From: Pseudisothecium myosuroides
Lineage: Eukaryota; Streptophyta; Bryopsida; Hypnales; Lembophyllaceae
Reading direction: 5' to 3'
DNA: 64,000 bases
Assembly (NCBI GenBank): GCA_951799445.1
Contig: OX637287.1
Location: forward strand, 868,001-932,000
Shown: positions 1-13,035 of the stretch, one piece after another
Layout of the letters: each line of letters starts with the position of its first letter
Position numbering within the stretch: position 1 is the stretch's first letter
Notes under the pieces: model-generated
Seen by the model: the letters and a program-made list of their open reading frames with translations, nothing else
Database searches by the model: none
What the model was told of the DNA's origin: nothing
Position numbers and translations under genes: made by a program

Positions 1-1206
1 TTGAGAAGACATTTGGAATATCGAGTATCGCTCCAGTATCTGAAAAGCCTAATGCCAGCATATCCGCTAAGAGGTCCGCCAATGTCACCGACGACAGGCC
101 GACAAGGAAGACTCTCAAAGCGAAGACCCTGACGACAAAACAATCTGCGTTACTCTCCACAGGTGATGAATTAAAACCAGCCAAGAAGGAAGCACGACCG
201 AGGGAGTTGGGTGGGGATGGGTCAGATGAGAAGTTGCCCACAAAGAAGAAAGCCAAAGTTTCAGCGAAGAGCATTATCAATCAGAGAATCCGTGTTTTGC
301 CTCATGAGAGTCGAGTGCTTCCAGAGCCGGCTCTTGCGGAAGTGATGGCTGCAAAGGTCCTTTTCCCAATTTTCGCGCATCGGAGCTTTTTATTATACCT
401 TATCATTTTATCTTACGTTGGTAGAGGTTGTATCATTTTCAGCACTGATGTTGTAGTTAGGGGCAAGATTCAGCCCCACCTTGCGTCTATTGACGCGGCC
501 CTTACGTTCTGTTCTTCCCTTGTGTATGATATAGCAGCTCTTTCTGTTTCTGGAAACTAAACTTAGAATATCTCATCTATGCGTGGTTTGTTTACTACTG
601 CATCCTGCATTATGATTACAGGAGGAACAAGAAGCAGCAGACACCGAGATGACGAAGCTCGTAGACGAAATTCGTGGCATGGGACATAATGAAAATCTCA
701 GTGATCTACCTTCAGATGCCATCGAACGCTGGATAGCTGCTCATGCGAAGAGTCTTCTCAGCTCATTCGACTTTCATAGCACCGTCGTTAAGCACACACT
801 TCCCCTCACGACATCCAAGGTAGACCCTTAGTATTCGTTAGGGTATACTGGCGGGTTTGCTTGATTCGTACGCCTAAGCCATTTCAAAATACTATCATTG
901 GGAGGAGCTTGCATCCCTCATGATCGGATCATTTTGCTCAGCAACTTCGGATCCTGTTCAGTTAGGAAGTAGAGCGCACGGTGGTTCTCCTTGAATCTAG
1001 TCCTTGCTTACAGAATGGAAGTAGTCACACAGACTTGTGTCAGAATGCATATCTGGGTTCGAAGAATTTTTCCGATGTGATTTAAATTTCCTTGGAGTGG
1101 ATAATGGTCGAGGCTTAGTTCTGTCTGAGTAATTTAGGAATTTTTTTACAGGAAAGAGACAACCAAGCGCTGATGCATTTCTCCAGAGTGTAGAGGACAT
1201 TAAAAT
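1..1206 (+). CDS. EDM2-like protein, partial 3' exons (uncertain)
   Basis: Two exons read well. One is open from the window edge to 356 (donor AAAG|GTCC). The next starts at 622 after a TTACAG acceptor and ends at 819 (AAG|GTAGAC), both in phase 0. The first is Lys/Arg-rich with a nuclear-localisation look (KKKAK). The second contains an acidic/hydrophobic stretch ending SSFDFHSTVVKHTLPLTTSK. This resembles, from memory, the segment after the PHD fingers of plant EDM2 proteins (chromatin regulators of transposon silencing and disease resistance). A short third exon may start near 1157 (RQPSADAFLQSVEDIK). Nothing after 1.2 kb continues the family's downstream domain, so the gene is either truncated here or resumes after a very long intron. 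The family assignment is tentative; the coding nature of the first two exons is better supported. Confidence 0.4.
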
Positions 1207-1639
1207 TCCCACTGGGACCGTATACCGGTTTTGACTATGTTGGTATCCCGAACCCTCGTGAAAATTTGATGCCGGTTGCCGGTTGAACTGAGTTTGAAGA
1301 GCTACAAGTAACCATGGAGATTGGTGTAAAGATTTATCAATTAATTATTTTATATTTTACATCCAATACACCCTTGCTAATGACCTTCAAGTCAAATGCC
1401 ATTATCAAACTAAATTTATACTTTTATATAATTTTTTTGATATTTTTCACTTGTGAACAAATTGATGCTGATTTTTCAGAATTTTTTATGGCAAAAATAA
1501 AATTATTGTGACTTTTTAAAGTAAAAAAGTGAAAATAAAATCATATCAATTATGATTTATATTAGAATAGTTTGAAATTTTTGCTGTAAATGAAGATTAG
1601 AATGAGAAATAGAATTTTGTAATTTAAATTATAAACCAT
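1207..1639. other. AT-rich spacer
   Basis: Low-complexity AT-rich sequence between the EDM2-like exons and the first TTAA element. I see no coding exon or RNA gene in it. Confidence 0.6.
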
Positions 1640-2582
1640 TTAACCCCTAAAGGACCGGCATGCGTTTTTTGGCCTTATAGAAATTTTGGGCAGGTTCGTG
1701 TGACTAGAGATTTTCATATTTTAAGCTGAAACTTCAATAGAAGGTGGGCGCGAGGAATATCTTTCATATGCACTAAATTTCAGCACATTTGGAAATAGGA
1801 GTCAAAAGTTATGGCCAAATATGTTACTTTTTTTCTTAACTGGGCAGTCCGGGCAGCAAGAAAAATTTGGCAAAAATTTGATTTTTTTTTTTTAATATTT
1901 TTTTTCTTGTAGATTATATTTTTGTCTATCCCGAAAGCTTTGATTCATTTCATTTGGATTTGTTCTGAAATAGTTATGGACACTCTTGTTTTTCGGGCAG
2001 TTAGAGCATCTTCTTGAAAAAAATAACTTGTAGGATTCATTTCTAAATGCTATTTTTGCAATTTCATAAAAAAAAAAATTCTTATGGTTTAGTTTACTTT
2101 CTAGAACAATCTCACCATTGGGATTAGTGTATTTTAATTCCATCTAAAATATATTAATGTTTTAGATTTTCCTTCTATCTCGTACCTACTTCTACTTAAT
2201 AAATTTTTTAGGAATGATAATTAAGTTTTTTTGAATACTTTTTTTTTCCCTGGACTCTCAACTCAATTCTCCAGTATAAAGATTTGGAGCACGAAACTCT
2301 ATAGTGCAAAAATTTTAAGTGAAAAATGTTTAAAGTCAAAAAATCTAGTCCCACAATGTGCTGAAATACTTGTTTTTTCCACTTTAAACACAGATATCTT
2401 GCAATCTAAGCGGTCAAAAATTTTAAAATTTTTTCCACACATTCTCATACTAGTTAGGTGTAAGATCCTACAGTTAGATGTGAAAAAAAAAACATTTTTC
2501 ATTTTTTTTTACTCCTTGCTATAGAAATGGCAGTTTTGATGGTTTTTTGGCAGAAAAAAAGCCTTGGGCCTTTAGGGGTTAA
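1640..2582 (+). mobile_element. TTAA/CCC-TIR element, family 1 copy 1 (piggyBac-like, non-autonomous)
   Basis: Begins TTAACCCCTAAAGG and ends CCTTTAGGGGTTAA. The terminal repeats are inverted, with TTAA at both ends. It is about 943 bp, very AT-rich, and has no transposase ORF. It is a diverged sister of the copies at 3626-4562, 43440-44344 and (inverted) 52623-53471. They share internal blocks such as GGGCAGTTAGAGCATCTT and ACAATCTCACCATTGGGATT. TTAA targets and CCC-starting termini are the hallmark of the piggyBac superfamily; assignment rests on structure only. Confidence 0.7.
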
Positions 2583-3625
2583 AAAGAAGAAACAAATGAA
2601 ATACACACAATATTATGTAATTTGGATTCTAACGAGTAGAGCTTTCAATTGCACTTATTCTTTCAATTTTTGAATTTTTTCAAAACTTTAAATTGGACTA
2701 GAAAAAGAACTTGTTAATGCTCATTTCTTCTTTAATTAAAATCAATTATCCAAAATGGTTACTTTAAAAGTTATAATAAAGTTGACCAAGGTGCAACTAC
2801 TTTTCAAATGTGTGAACCTTTAGGAATTATCTTAGAATTCTTATTATTTTAAAATTCACTTGAATACTTTATTCAATTTGAATTTTATTGGAGTGATAGC
2901 AAGGCATAATAGCATTCAATCTAATCATATTGAATGGTCTTCTTCCGTAATCAAACACAAATTAGCACCTCAAGTGGTTTTCAATATGAAAATCTTTTGC
3001 AGGAAAACACAATTTCTAATTTACTAGAAATGATATACTTGGTAAATTTGATTTCATTTATGAAACCAAAGACCAGGCATTCAAAATTAATCAAACTAGA
3101 TATGAAAATTATATGCTAAAATTAACCAAACTAAAGTCAGTCAACCCAATACCATCATCTATAGGATCCTCCCAATTGCACCAATCTCCTACCTAATTCC
3201 GCAGAGAATATAAATCATGTACTTTGGGCAAATAATTGGGTGCTTTTGTCAAAGAATGACACTAAGTCCACACCTATTTATGCATGGTTTGAGGTTGATG
3301 AAAATGTGGTTAAATAAATGTTAGTTAGGTGGGCAATATTGTGAATAAATACTTGTCGAAATCAATTTTATTTTCAGCCAATATATGAGGTGCTTTTAGA
3401 ATGTTGAACTTATGCTTTTATAACACTCATGAAACGGGATTAGAATGGTAGGTCACTAATTTTGAACTTTTTAACCGTGTCAAAAGTTTAACGCTACCGC
3501 AAATACTAGGTGCTCAATGGATACTTTTATGTAAGACAAAAATGCAATTGTTTATCTTTGGAATTTTGTACAAAAGGGTAGGCCTTGTATACTAATTTAG
3601 CCTCCAATGAGTACTTTTGATTCTC
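2583..3625. other. AT-rich spacer
   Basis: AT-rich sequence between two copies of the 0.9-kb TTAA element. Only short, uninformative open frames are seen. Confidence 0.55.
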
Positions 3626-4562
3626 TTAACCCCTAAAGGCCCATTGTCCCCTAGGGGGACAAATGGGATTTCGGGCAGGTACCTACGGGCTGAAATTTTG
3701 TCCTGATTTTTTTAAACTTTTTTTTAAGATAGAAAAACTGATAAGCTTTGTGGGAATATAATTTTTTCCACAATCGGTGCCCGGAAACAATAGTTATGAC
3801 CAAATAAGCTCAAAACAAGGGACGGCGGGCAGCCCGGGCAGCAGAAAAAAAATGGACAAAAATTTGAACTTTTTTTTTAATATTTTTTTTTGATAGATTA
3901 TATTTTTGCCTATCTGGAAAGCTTTTATTCATTTCATTTGGATATGTTATGAGAAAGTTATGAATATTCTTGTTTTTCGGGCAGTTAGAGCATCTTATTG
4001 AAAAAAAACCTTGTAGGATTCATTTCTGAATGCAATTTTTCAAATTTTTCAATTTTTTTTTTTTTGCATGGTCTGATTTACTTGCTAGAACAATCTCACC
4101 ATTGGGATTAGTGCATTTTAATTCCATCTAAAATATATGAATATTTTAGATTTTCCTTCTATCTTGGACCTACTTCTACTTAATAATTTTTTTAAGAATG
4201 ATAATTAAGTTTTTTTGAATTTTTTTTTTTTCCTAGACTCTGAACTCAATTCTCTACAATAAAGATTTAAAGCTCAAAATGCTGTAGTGCAAAAATTTTA
4301 AGTTAAAAATGTTCAAAGTCAAAAAATCTGGTCCCGCAATGTGCTGAAAAACTTGTTTTTTTCACTTTAAACGCAGATATCTTGCAATTTGTGCGGTCAA
4401 AAATTCTGAATTTTTTTCATACATTCTCATACTAGTTAGGTGTAAGATCCTACGGTTAGATGTTAAAAAAAAACATTTTAAATTTTTTTTTATACTTTGC
4501 TACAGAAATGGCAGTTTTCAGTGTTTTTTGGCAGAAAAAAGGCCTTGGGCCTTTGGGGTTAA
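3626..4562 (+). mobile_element. TTAA/CCC-TIR element, family 1 copy 2
   Basis: Starts TTAACCCCTAAAGGCCC and ends GGGCCTTTGGGGTTAA, with TTAA on both sides. About 937 bp and in the same orientation as copy 1, with the same internal blocks. This copy keeps a 5' section with paired GGGCAG motifs (GGGCAGCCCGGGCAG). No coding capacity. Confidence 0.7.
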
Positions 4563-5514
4563 AGTAGATGATTCACACTATATCAAAAAGACCAATCCAT
4601 CCTTACAAGGTTAAAGATGGTCATGACCCCCACCTACTAATAATTTTATATTTTTGGTTTGAAAATTTATATCAATTCAAGTTCTTATCAGATTAATATG
4701 ATTCCACTTGTATTTCAATCAATTCAACTAATTCGTCTCTCTAAAAAATATAGAAAACAATTAGTACATTGCACAAGATACCTACAGTAGATTGCAAATT
4801 TGGGTGGTCATACGGCTGTTCTACTTTACATACCAACCTACAATTTGTACACGGCATTCAATCAACTGTCCAGGTAAAACAAAAATATGAAAGTCTTGAT
4901 GAGCAGCATGTATAAATCTGAAATCATTTTCGTAAGAATGATTTCAGTGAGTCGCTTGAGCGCTCATTCGACTTATATGTCATCAATTTAAGTGAACATA
5001 CAATGATCAATGCGCACCATCGTTTTGAAATGATCTTCCTCTACTTGAAAAGGTAAATGATAAGTGCACGTCCTCTACTTTGCAAATATAAACTAGAATA
5101 GGATGTTTGGATCTCCAACAAAACTCCATTGCGACAACCACGAACCATGAGCGATTATCACCTCAAGATCTCAACTGTAGATCAACGGTTCCGTATAAAA
5201 CTATTGGTTGCCCCCACGGTGCAAATGGGAACACCCATACCTAACATTGTTTAAAAACTGCAGTGCTACCTTGCTCCATGTGTTGACTTAATAAATTTAT
5301 GACTTCGAATGGCACAACAAAATGATATTACATGAAATGAGCTTTGAAGGCCTGCTCAAGAAAATGCAACTAGGCAGTCTGAAACCAGGTCCCCAGAATA
5401 AATGCTCTGGTAACTCTTCAATTGACATACCAGCTTGTAATGGAGCAAATGAATATTCCCTCACCAATTAGCGTTAGGAATACAGATGCTAGGATTCTTT
5501 GAAAGGAGAGATCA
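4563..5514. other. 3' flank of the polyprenyl synthase gene
   Basis: Non-coding sequence downstream of the minus-strand polyprenyl diphosphate synthase. It probably holds its 3' UTR and polyadenylation region. No other gene is recognised. Confidence 0.5.
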
Positions 5515-8500
5515 TCACTTCGAACGAGTAATTACTTGATGAGCTATATCTATCAATGCACGACGACATTGTTGCACCTGTAATGAAGGATTTGGGGGAA
5601 GGCTCATAATTGCAGTAACCGCTTTTTGGGCATGCTCTGCAGCTAGCTCATGCGTTTGAGATATACCACGGCTTTCCTTCACCATTTCAACAGCCTGCAC
5701 ATTCACTTTCCTGTCAATACGCGCATGGGAATATTGATTTGAGTTACAAGGATAGACCGCTGTAAAAGCACTTACAACAACAACAACAAAAAGCAATTAT
5801 CAAAGGCGAAGGAAAAGGCAGGACCTGGTTCCTGTCTGTGATGGATGTGAACTTGCGTTGTATAAGTTTTGCCATCTCTGGAAACTCCTTCAGAGCAAAT
5901 AATACGGGAGCTGTCACAATACCCTGCTCAAACACAGAAACCACATTGCAAAGCAATCTAGTTCAGATTTCATGCCTAATATCCTCAGTCAACGTAAAAT
6001 AATGTTGACAAGGACAACAATATCATTACTTTTGTACGTCGTCGAAATATTCCTACATCGCACACCCGGTCATCGCATATCCATCAAATATGCAAACATT
6101 GACTTCTGTTGATGGGCACGGGTTCCTTTCAAGACAAAGACCATTGATTTATCATATTTACCTGGCCAAGATCAGACAACGCAGGCTTTCCCAAAGTTTT
6201 TGTAGTGCCAGTGTAGTCGAGAGCATCATCCACTAGTTGGTATGCCAAACCCTGCCATAGTCATACTAAGGAGTCAACTGAAGTCTTAATATTGAAGACT
6301 ATTAAAAGCAATCCAATGCTCAAACCATTCACAAATTAAAATGTAAACAACACGTATGATGCCCAATGGCCATTGACAGTCAAGAAAAACTACACAAGAC
6401 AGTTAACAGCTGCATTGCATTCTACGAGAGGGGAAACACACCAAGTGGCGTCCGTAGTCAAAAGCAAGAAGGGAAACTTCTTGAGGTTGACCAGCTAATA
6501 CGGCGACGGCTTTACAGCTATTAGCCATAAGGGAGGCAGTTTTATAAAATGTCTTCTGCATATAGTAGTCCATGCTGAAGGTCAAACAATTCCACATGTG
6601 AGCTCATAAATTGACGTTTAAGTGAGAACGCGTAACTGCTCCACCCAAGCCAAATCTCCACTCTGAAAGAAATAAGATAAAACTCACTTCGACATATCCT
6701 TGTCTTCGCTGGACAACTGCATGATCTCGCCTGTGACTAAGTGCTCCAAAACCTTAGACAGCAATTCCACGACCTCTGTATTTCTCAATGATGCTAATGC
6801 TACTGATGCCCGAGCAAGCAAAAAATCGCCTGCCAAAACTGCCAACTGCAAAACCAAAGCCAGTCAAAAACTTAAGACAAGCATATTCAATCTCTTAAAA
6901 GTCCCAGCAGCATATGAGGCACTAACAATCGAAGTACACAACGTTTGGCATCCTAGAAACAGAAATATACAAACCTTGTTACCCATTGCATGATTCAGAG
7001 AACTTATGCCCCTCCGAGTATCTGCGTGATCCAATACATCATCATGCAGCAAACTTGCCACCTGCATTTCATTGAACAACTTCATGATATAAGAGAATGA
7101 AGATATAAACTAAGTGACAAAATACTTACCAAACTTATCTTCTGTCAAAATACGTCAAAGACAAAAACCATTTAGACTCAGAAAAAACAAAGCCAACCTT
7201 ACCAACTTAATCATAAAAACAAAGACTTATTATGAGGATAGAATTGCATTGACAAAGTAGTGCCAGCTGAAAATTGAAGAAAACTAACGTGAATCATTTC
7301 CGTAATCTCAGCAATTCTTTGTTGCCGCAATCGAAGGTCATCAAATATTAAGTCTTGCAGTCCATGTGCAGGTGATGTCATTAAAGCAGTCGACATAAGA
7401 AGAAGAACCTACATCATCCCTTCCCTCAATACAAGTGAGACCTAGTGCCAAAAATCGATGTCACAGAAGGAGGAGGGTGGCCTTGAAGTCATCCCAAGTG
7501 TTTCTCAAAGTCGAACGTAAAGCCAACCTAAAGTTGTTCCAAAGAAAAAGATATCTGAGAATCTATTTGAACATGTCACTGCATCTCTAGATTGCAAACT
7601 AAAAATATTCATGCATATATATTCTCTCAGCCATATCTCCCATAGTAGTATTGACCCATTAATGACAATGAAAAAAGAAATAAGTAAAACATTCCGAAAC
7701 TATGGACAAAACATATTCAAAATACCTCTTGTACAACAAGAGAAGAGCTCAGTTGCACAGAAGTGTAAGTACCATAGGCCTAAACCGTTTGCCTTCCACG
7801 CCCAGCTTAAAAAAATACTCAGCTGCTAATGCCAGCACTGGAACCTGTGTCCATCATTCTCCAATCAGTGGCAGTTTATAAACAGCTAACATAAATAAAA
7901 AGACAAGAGTGTCACTGCTGTAACAATGATTCCACAACTTGAAACTCTTGAACTCGACGTCAATCCCAAGAGTTACATTTTGCACCAGAGTAAAGAGTAA
8001 AAAACAATAATATAGGGCACTTCCATAAAGACAAAAATAGACAACTTACGACAAAGTGCACAAACACACTGACGAAAACTTTCCAAAAAGGGAAAATAGA
8101 CGACCTCCATCAAGGGCAGACAAGATAAAGGAACAAAGAGAAGAACAAAAAGAAAGAAACATCTAATAGAAGAGGCAGGAGTTGATCAGATACTACCTCT
8201 GCGGTCACCATTGATCGTAGCCTGTTTGCTACTACCTGTAACTCGTCCGCTACCAAAGAAAATGGATCCACCTTTTCCTACAAACAGCACTTTTATTATC
8301 GATAAAGAAACACAACCGACAGTACTAATGCCAGAGAACACAAAAATAACTCTACCACTGAGTTTAGAGTCACTATGTTTGGAAGAAAATAATCAAGACA
8401 AAGCTCGGTGATGCCAACCTGGTCATTGATGCTCAAGAGATCCAATCCTGGAACAGCACCGAGCTGTCTGAAGGAGGTGGTCGAGTGCCACGGCGATACT

Positions 8501-9547
8501 GAAGGAGTTTCAGAAGGCTCTGTTTGACATGGGGGTACGTTCCACGCAGCATGCTGCAAGAGTGGAGAAATTTGACGAACCTGCAGTATCCATTGACCAA
8601 TTAGCAGACTATCGAGGAAAATTCAGCGGCACTAGAATATTGAATCTTATTTAGCAGTCCATCAATGCATCCAAAATTGGTGAGTCTCAGGACTGATACG
8701 ACAAAAGGAACACTTGGACCTGGACATCGCCTGCTTAGGGAAAAGTACAATTTCCAGTATCTTCAAAAAGAACAATTTCCATTGATGACGATGTCTTCAG
8801 CTGACTAAACGCCTACTTGGCTGGAATGACGACAATTTAGGTTTTCGAGTCGCCATTAAGCTTCACTAGGAATCGATGCTGCAAGATAACCTTTCAATAC
8901 GATTTTCTTTTCTCTCTTCTGCTACAGTACATTATTTTCAACAACACTAGCAGATTTCCAAGAACTTAAAAGTCTCCAATTGGAATCCACTATATCCACT
9001 GTATCCACTGTCACATTCAAGAAAGTACGATACGGTACCGGCTTGACTTGATCCCGCAAATCCAAAGAAAATTAGGTTATTCTAGATGTACAGCTTCGTA
9101 ATGGAGGCATTTGGCAAGGAGTTTAACCTTTTCAACAATTGCAGAATTGCAAAAGAGAAAGAAAGTAAAAACAGCCCTGTCGTCTTCGAATAGACAGTTG
9201 TAAAGTTTGAAACTAGCGGACACTCCTACACAAATATCGAGTCAAGCTAAGAAGCGAGGCTGCTGACAATCACACCGTAAAATCTAGTGACCAAGGTTGG
9301 TTTAAATTTCGAAACAATTCGAAAACAAACATCACAGTGTCCTTCCACGGCATGGAAATCAAGAAACACTCAAGCACTAGGATATCGCGACCTAACGCCA
9401 ACAGTACCAGCTACAACCACTGAGAACCATTCTTCTACGAAAATGAGGGTTGCAAATAAAAAGACTGTAAAAGTTGTCAGGCTAGGTAGGAATTAAAACC
9501 TGCAGATGTCGGACTAGGTACCGCCCGCCCCTCACAGCCTGCATCAT
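5515..9547 (-). CDS. SPS: Solanesyl/polyprenyl diphosphate synthase, mitochondrial type
   Basis: Makes the long isoprenoid tail of ubiquinone by condensing IPP onto allylic diphosphates. Exons by splice reading: 9547-9500, 8580-8419, 8277-8197, 7844-7773, 7408-7289, 7061-6975, 6845-6688, 6574-6442, 6251-6162, 5923-5825, 5694-5515; about 409 aa, normal for the family. The first aspartate-rich motif is [12 protein letters not shown] (exon 6) and the second is DDALD in exon 9 ([17 protein letters not shown]). [22 protein letters not shown] and [12 protein letters not shown] are also typical. The N-terminus ([16 protein letters not shown]) is Arg-rich and acid-free, suggesting mitochondrial import. 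The C-terminus ends [16 protein letters not shown]. The exon 10/11 junction was chosen to preserve family spacing before KESRGI. A plastid location cannot be excluded. Confidence 0.93.
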
Positions 9548-9552
9548 TGCAT
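9544..9552 (-). promoter_or_regulatory. Minimal uORF overlapping the synthase start codon
   Basis: On the minus strand ATGCAATGATG reads as an upstream ATG-CAA-TGA (start, one codon, stop). Its stop overlaps the main ATG at 9547; a second in-frame ATG follows at 9544. Such start-stop arrangements can favour reinitiation or leaky scanning. The transcript start is not known, so whether the uORF is transcribed is inference. Confidence 0.4.
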
Positions 9553-10618
9553 CCAACCGAGCACCTCCCAAACCACAGAGACAGGGACGCTTCCCTGCAA
9601 ACCTTAAACCTTCTCTTCTCCGAGCTCCCCAATCCCCGTTTGTGAACGATTCAAAACCATTAAATAGGAGGAAAAAAAATTACATAGGCTAGATCTCGCG
9701 AGCGGTTTTTAAACGGCTCTTCGGCAGCAACACAGCCGACAGACACCAGCAACCTCCACCTCCAGTTCCAAATCAGAAAAGTGCGAAACAAACACAATCC
9801 GTGGCCAAATGAGGCGCAATTGGGCTCCAAAAAAGCGCAGAACGGGTAACTACAAATGCGAGGGCATGGTAGTAGACGATCGAAGAAGTGCACGAGAAGA
9901 ATCTCGACGAAACAATTGCTAGAAGAGAACTAAGGAAGGGGAGGTGCGTGCGATGCTAGCGAAGGTGCAGGGTCTGAACCCTCTCCTTTGTGCCAGGTCG
10001 GACACACCAATTCACTGCCGCTCTCGTGGCGCATTAGGGCTACGTCATCAGTGACATGGGAAAATGCTTCTATCAGTTCCGATCTAGGAAACTCCGATGA
10101 GGACTAAGGTAACTTACACCTAAAATAGCACAGTTAGGCAATTCAGCATGGTTCCCATTATTATTAATATTGAAAAACTTGTTGTGGGGTCTTGTTGGTA
10201 GTCAAAAGGAGATTCTAAATTGTCTTAGAATGCATTTTTTGGACACTGTGTGAATAAACTACGAATTTTCAAAGTACTGAAAATAGGGTTTAGGGCAATC
10301 AACCATATAATCTCCTGAATAGTGGAATTACATTTTAGGCAAGAATTTAGACTATGCGGTTTTAGAAAGTGGCCAAAATTAGGTGCAGTTACCTTATAAG
10401 TGTTCGGCTGAATGACTCCTTACAAGTGTTTGATGAATGACTTATGAAACTGGAGAAATGAAGAATGCATCTATTCATCTTGGAATCTAATTATTTTTGT
10501 CAATTATCTTTGTACTAGGGTCGTGCTTTTCTAGGGTTAAAAGAAAAATGGTCCTATCACCAAGGTAATCAACCAAAAATAATCAAATCCTTGTGGAAAT
10601 TACAAATATTCAGCCTTG
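9553..10618. other. 5' region of the polyprenyl synthase gene
   Basis: The first ~450 bp are moderately GC-rich and probably hold the 5' UTR and core promoter of the minus-strand synthase. Beyond about 10.1 kb the sequence becomes AT-rich and repeat-like. A minus-strand open frame at 9660-9893 shows no family resemblance and is taken as leader sequence. Confidence 0.45.
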
Positions 10619-12458
10619 TAAGAATGGGCCTGTAACCGTTGATTTCAAACTTCAACTATCATCACTTTGTTTGCTATTATTTTGCAACTAGATTTGAATG
10701 AAAAATTTTAAATTTATTTTTTAGAGATGAAATCATATGTCTACTGGTGGTTATAAAATTTTCAATTTTTTTGGGAAAAATTAGAAGTTACTATGAATTT
10801 TTTTTTTAAATGAGAAAAATTCATATCAAATACAAAATATACTCAAAAAATATGAAATTTTCACCGTAAATGTATATTACAGTGGAAAACATCATGGTAT
10901 AAACCAAAGTTATTGTATCACAATAAAATTAGAAAATCAACAAACCATGGTTATAGGTTCAAAGTTCATATTGCTATAAAATATCGAAATTTATGAATTT
11001 AAAAAAAATTCAATTGGAGTAGAAAGTGCACTTCATAAGCTTCATTTCATGAATTGGATTGAGATTCAAAAAACATCATTTTTATGGCTAAAATTCACAT
11101 CAAGAATAAATAGCACAAAATGGCCCTAATACACTACAAGCGTGATCTATGGATTGAGCATCTTTTTTTTTACAAGAGTCAATAATACCATAATGATGGA
11201 ATTTGGTATACTATTCATTGAAAATATACTCAAGTACCTTCATTAAAAAATATTGGACCAATAAACATTTTTTCCATCCAACAATGTTAGATGAAGTCAT
11301 CCATTGAACATTAAATGTCTGAAGCAATGTTACACCTTTTTTGAGATTTCCAAGGTCTTTTTTGAGATTCTTAGAATTTGCTTTAATTCGTAAAGGACAA
11401 ACGTGTGACCCTAGAAATCATCCCTTTTCATTACCATGTGAATCATTGGCTTAACTCTTAAACGTTGAAGCGGACGTTTTGCAGCTAATGAATGACAAGA
11501 GAGCACTTTTGGTTTTTTCAAAAAAGATGGTGTCATCCAATGCCAAAAGGGATGATTTCCACGGTCACCAACCCAATAGTCAAGGGTTAAGAAAAAACAA
11601 AAGCACTCATTGGAAGTCAAACTACTGAATATGACCTTCACTTTTTACAACGAAGTTCCAAGGATTCCCTGTCATTCATCAGAAGCCAAACGTCCATGTC
11701 CATGTTTTAACCCTGTAACATCGAGACAGCCATTTTGTTGGCTTTTGGATGACTGTATAATCATCTATATATTGTTTGGAAACATTTTTTCATCCATTTC
11801 TTTTTTGTTGACCCTCCATGGTGGATTACAAAGAGTGTGTAGTTGAATTTATAGTCATGCAAGTGTCTATCTTCACATAAATGAGAAGTTATTAAAAAAA
11901 ACGGATCACAAAATATGCTATTTTAGTGTATTTTGGGAAGTTGTTGTTCCTTGCTCTAAATCTGAAATTTCTCCACAAAAATGATATTTTTTGAGTTTGA
12001 GCCCAACTAACAAAATGAAGGTCATCTACTTTAGTTTCTTCTCCAATTTGAATTTTGAAAAAATTCCTAATATTGAATATTTTATTGCAATTTGAACTTT
12101 GGATGTATTTTCAATGTCTATTATTTTCTAATTATAGAATGACACGGAAATTGAGTTTTTACCATGATGTTTGTCATTGTAATATACACACATGGTGAAA
12201 TTTTCAGATTTTTTAAAATAATTTTCTATTTGATGTGATTTTTCTTCACTTTTTCTTCAAAAATCCTCAAAAGAATCAATTTTCCAGAAAAAAATCTAAA
12301 TTTTTTGTGAAGTAAAGAAAACATATAATTTTATCTCTGAAAAATAAATTAAATTTTTTTCATACATATCTAGTTGCAAAATGGCAGCAAATTGAGTGAT
12401 AGGTACTGAGGCCTGAAATCAGTGGTTATAGGTCTGTCATTTAGGGATTAAGGGTTAA
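10619..12458. repeat. Long AT-rich foldback element, copy A
   Basis: Subterminal blocks near 10.62-10.87 kb (CCTGTAACCGTTGATTTC, ATTTTGCAACTAGATTTGAA) recur inverted at 12.17-12.46 kb. The right end carries AGGGTTAA and the left end is degraded. Interior blocks match 44.35-46.99 kb collinearly, and related sequence lies at 33.2-33.5 kb. This copy lacks the two insertions found in the 44-47 kb copy, so it serves as the unoccupied site. A possible short TTAA element (TTAACTCTTAAACG...CAAGGGTTAA) sits inside at about 11452-11590. No coding capacity. Confidence 0.5.
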
Positions 12459-13035
12459 ATTGAACAAAAAGCAAACATTTCGATAAGTTTTATCAATCTT
12501 TTTCAATTGTTCAGTTGCTGACATTCCATTGCTCTATAACAATTTACTTTTCAGATACCATATTCAGTTGCAACAGCAAGATGATCACTGTTACTCTGTT
12601 AGTGGCAAAATGGTACGGAGTATTTAGCAAATTTGATCCAAAAGTTGTTAGTAATCGTACTCCGTATTTAGCATGTAAGTCCGGACACACGATAATAAGG
12701 CAAAAGTGCGAAGGTGTCTCCCTGAATGGCATTCAAGCTAGCCAAAGGCAAGAAGATTCCTATCTTGTATTAAAACTTATGGAGGACAAGATTTGGACGA
12801 AACAACCATAGATGCCTCACTCAACACACTAAATTCGGCTAAAGATTTCCATGCCTCACTTCAAACTTTCCAACCATCAACAAATACTCTCATACAGCAT
12901 AGCTATCTTATACAAAACCAACGTCATTTGGTGGCATCACTACGTGACGGCATCCTGTACTCAGCTCTCCTGTACTCAGCTCAGCAAACCAAGATTCTCC
13001 AACCTCTGATTGAAGGTAACAATCTCAGAAAGAAA
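12459..13035. other. 3' flank of the PFP alpha gene
   Basis: Downstream region of the minus-strand PFP gene, likely containing its 3' UTR. Overlapping open frames here are short and unrecognised. Confidence 0.5.

Noticed and set aside
9660..9893. Minus-strand frame upstream of the polyprenyl synthase, considered as its first exon
   Set aside because: The ATG at 9547 gives an in-phase splice and a typical mitochondrial presequence, whereas this frame gives neither.
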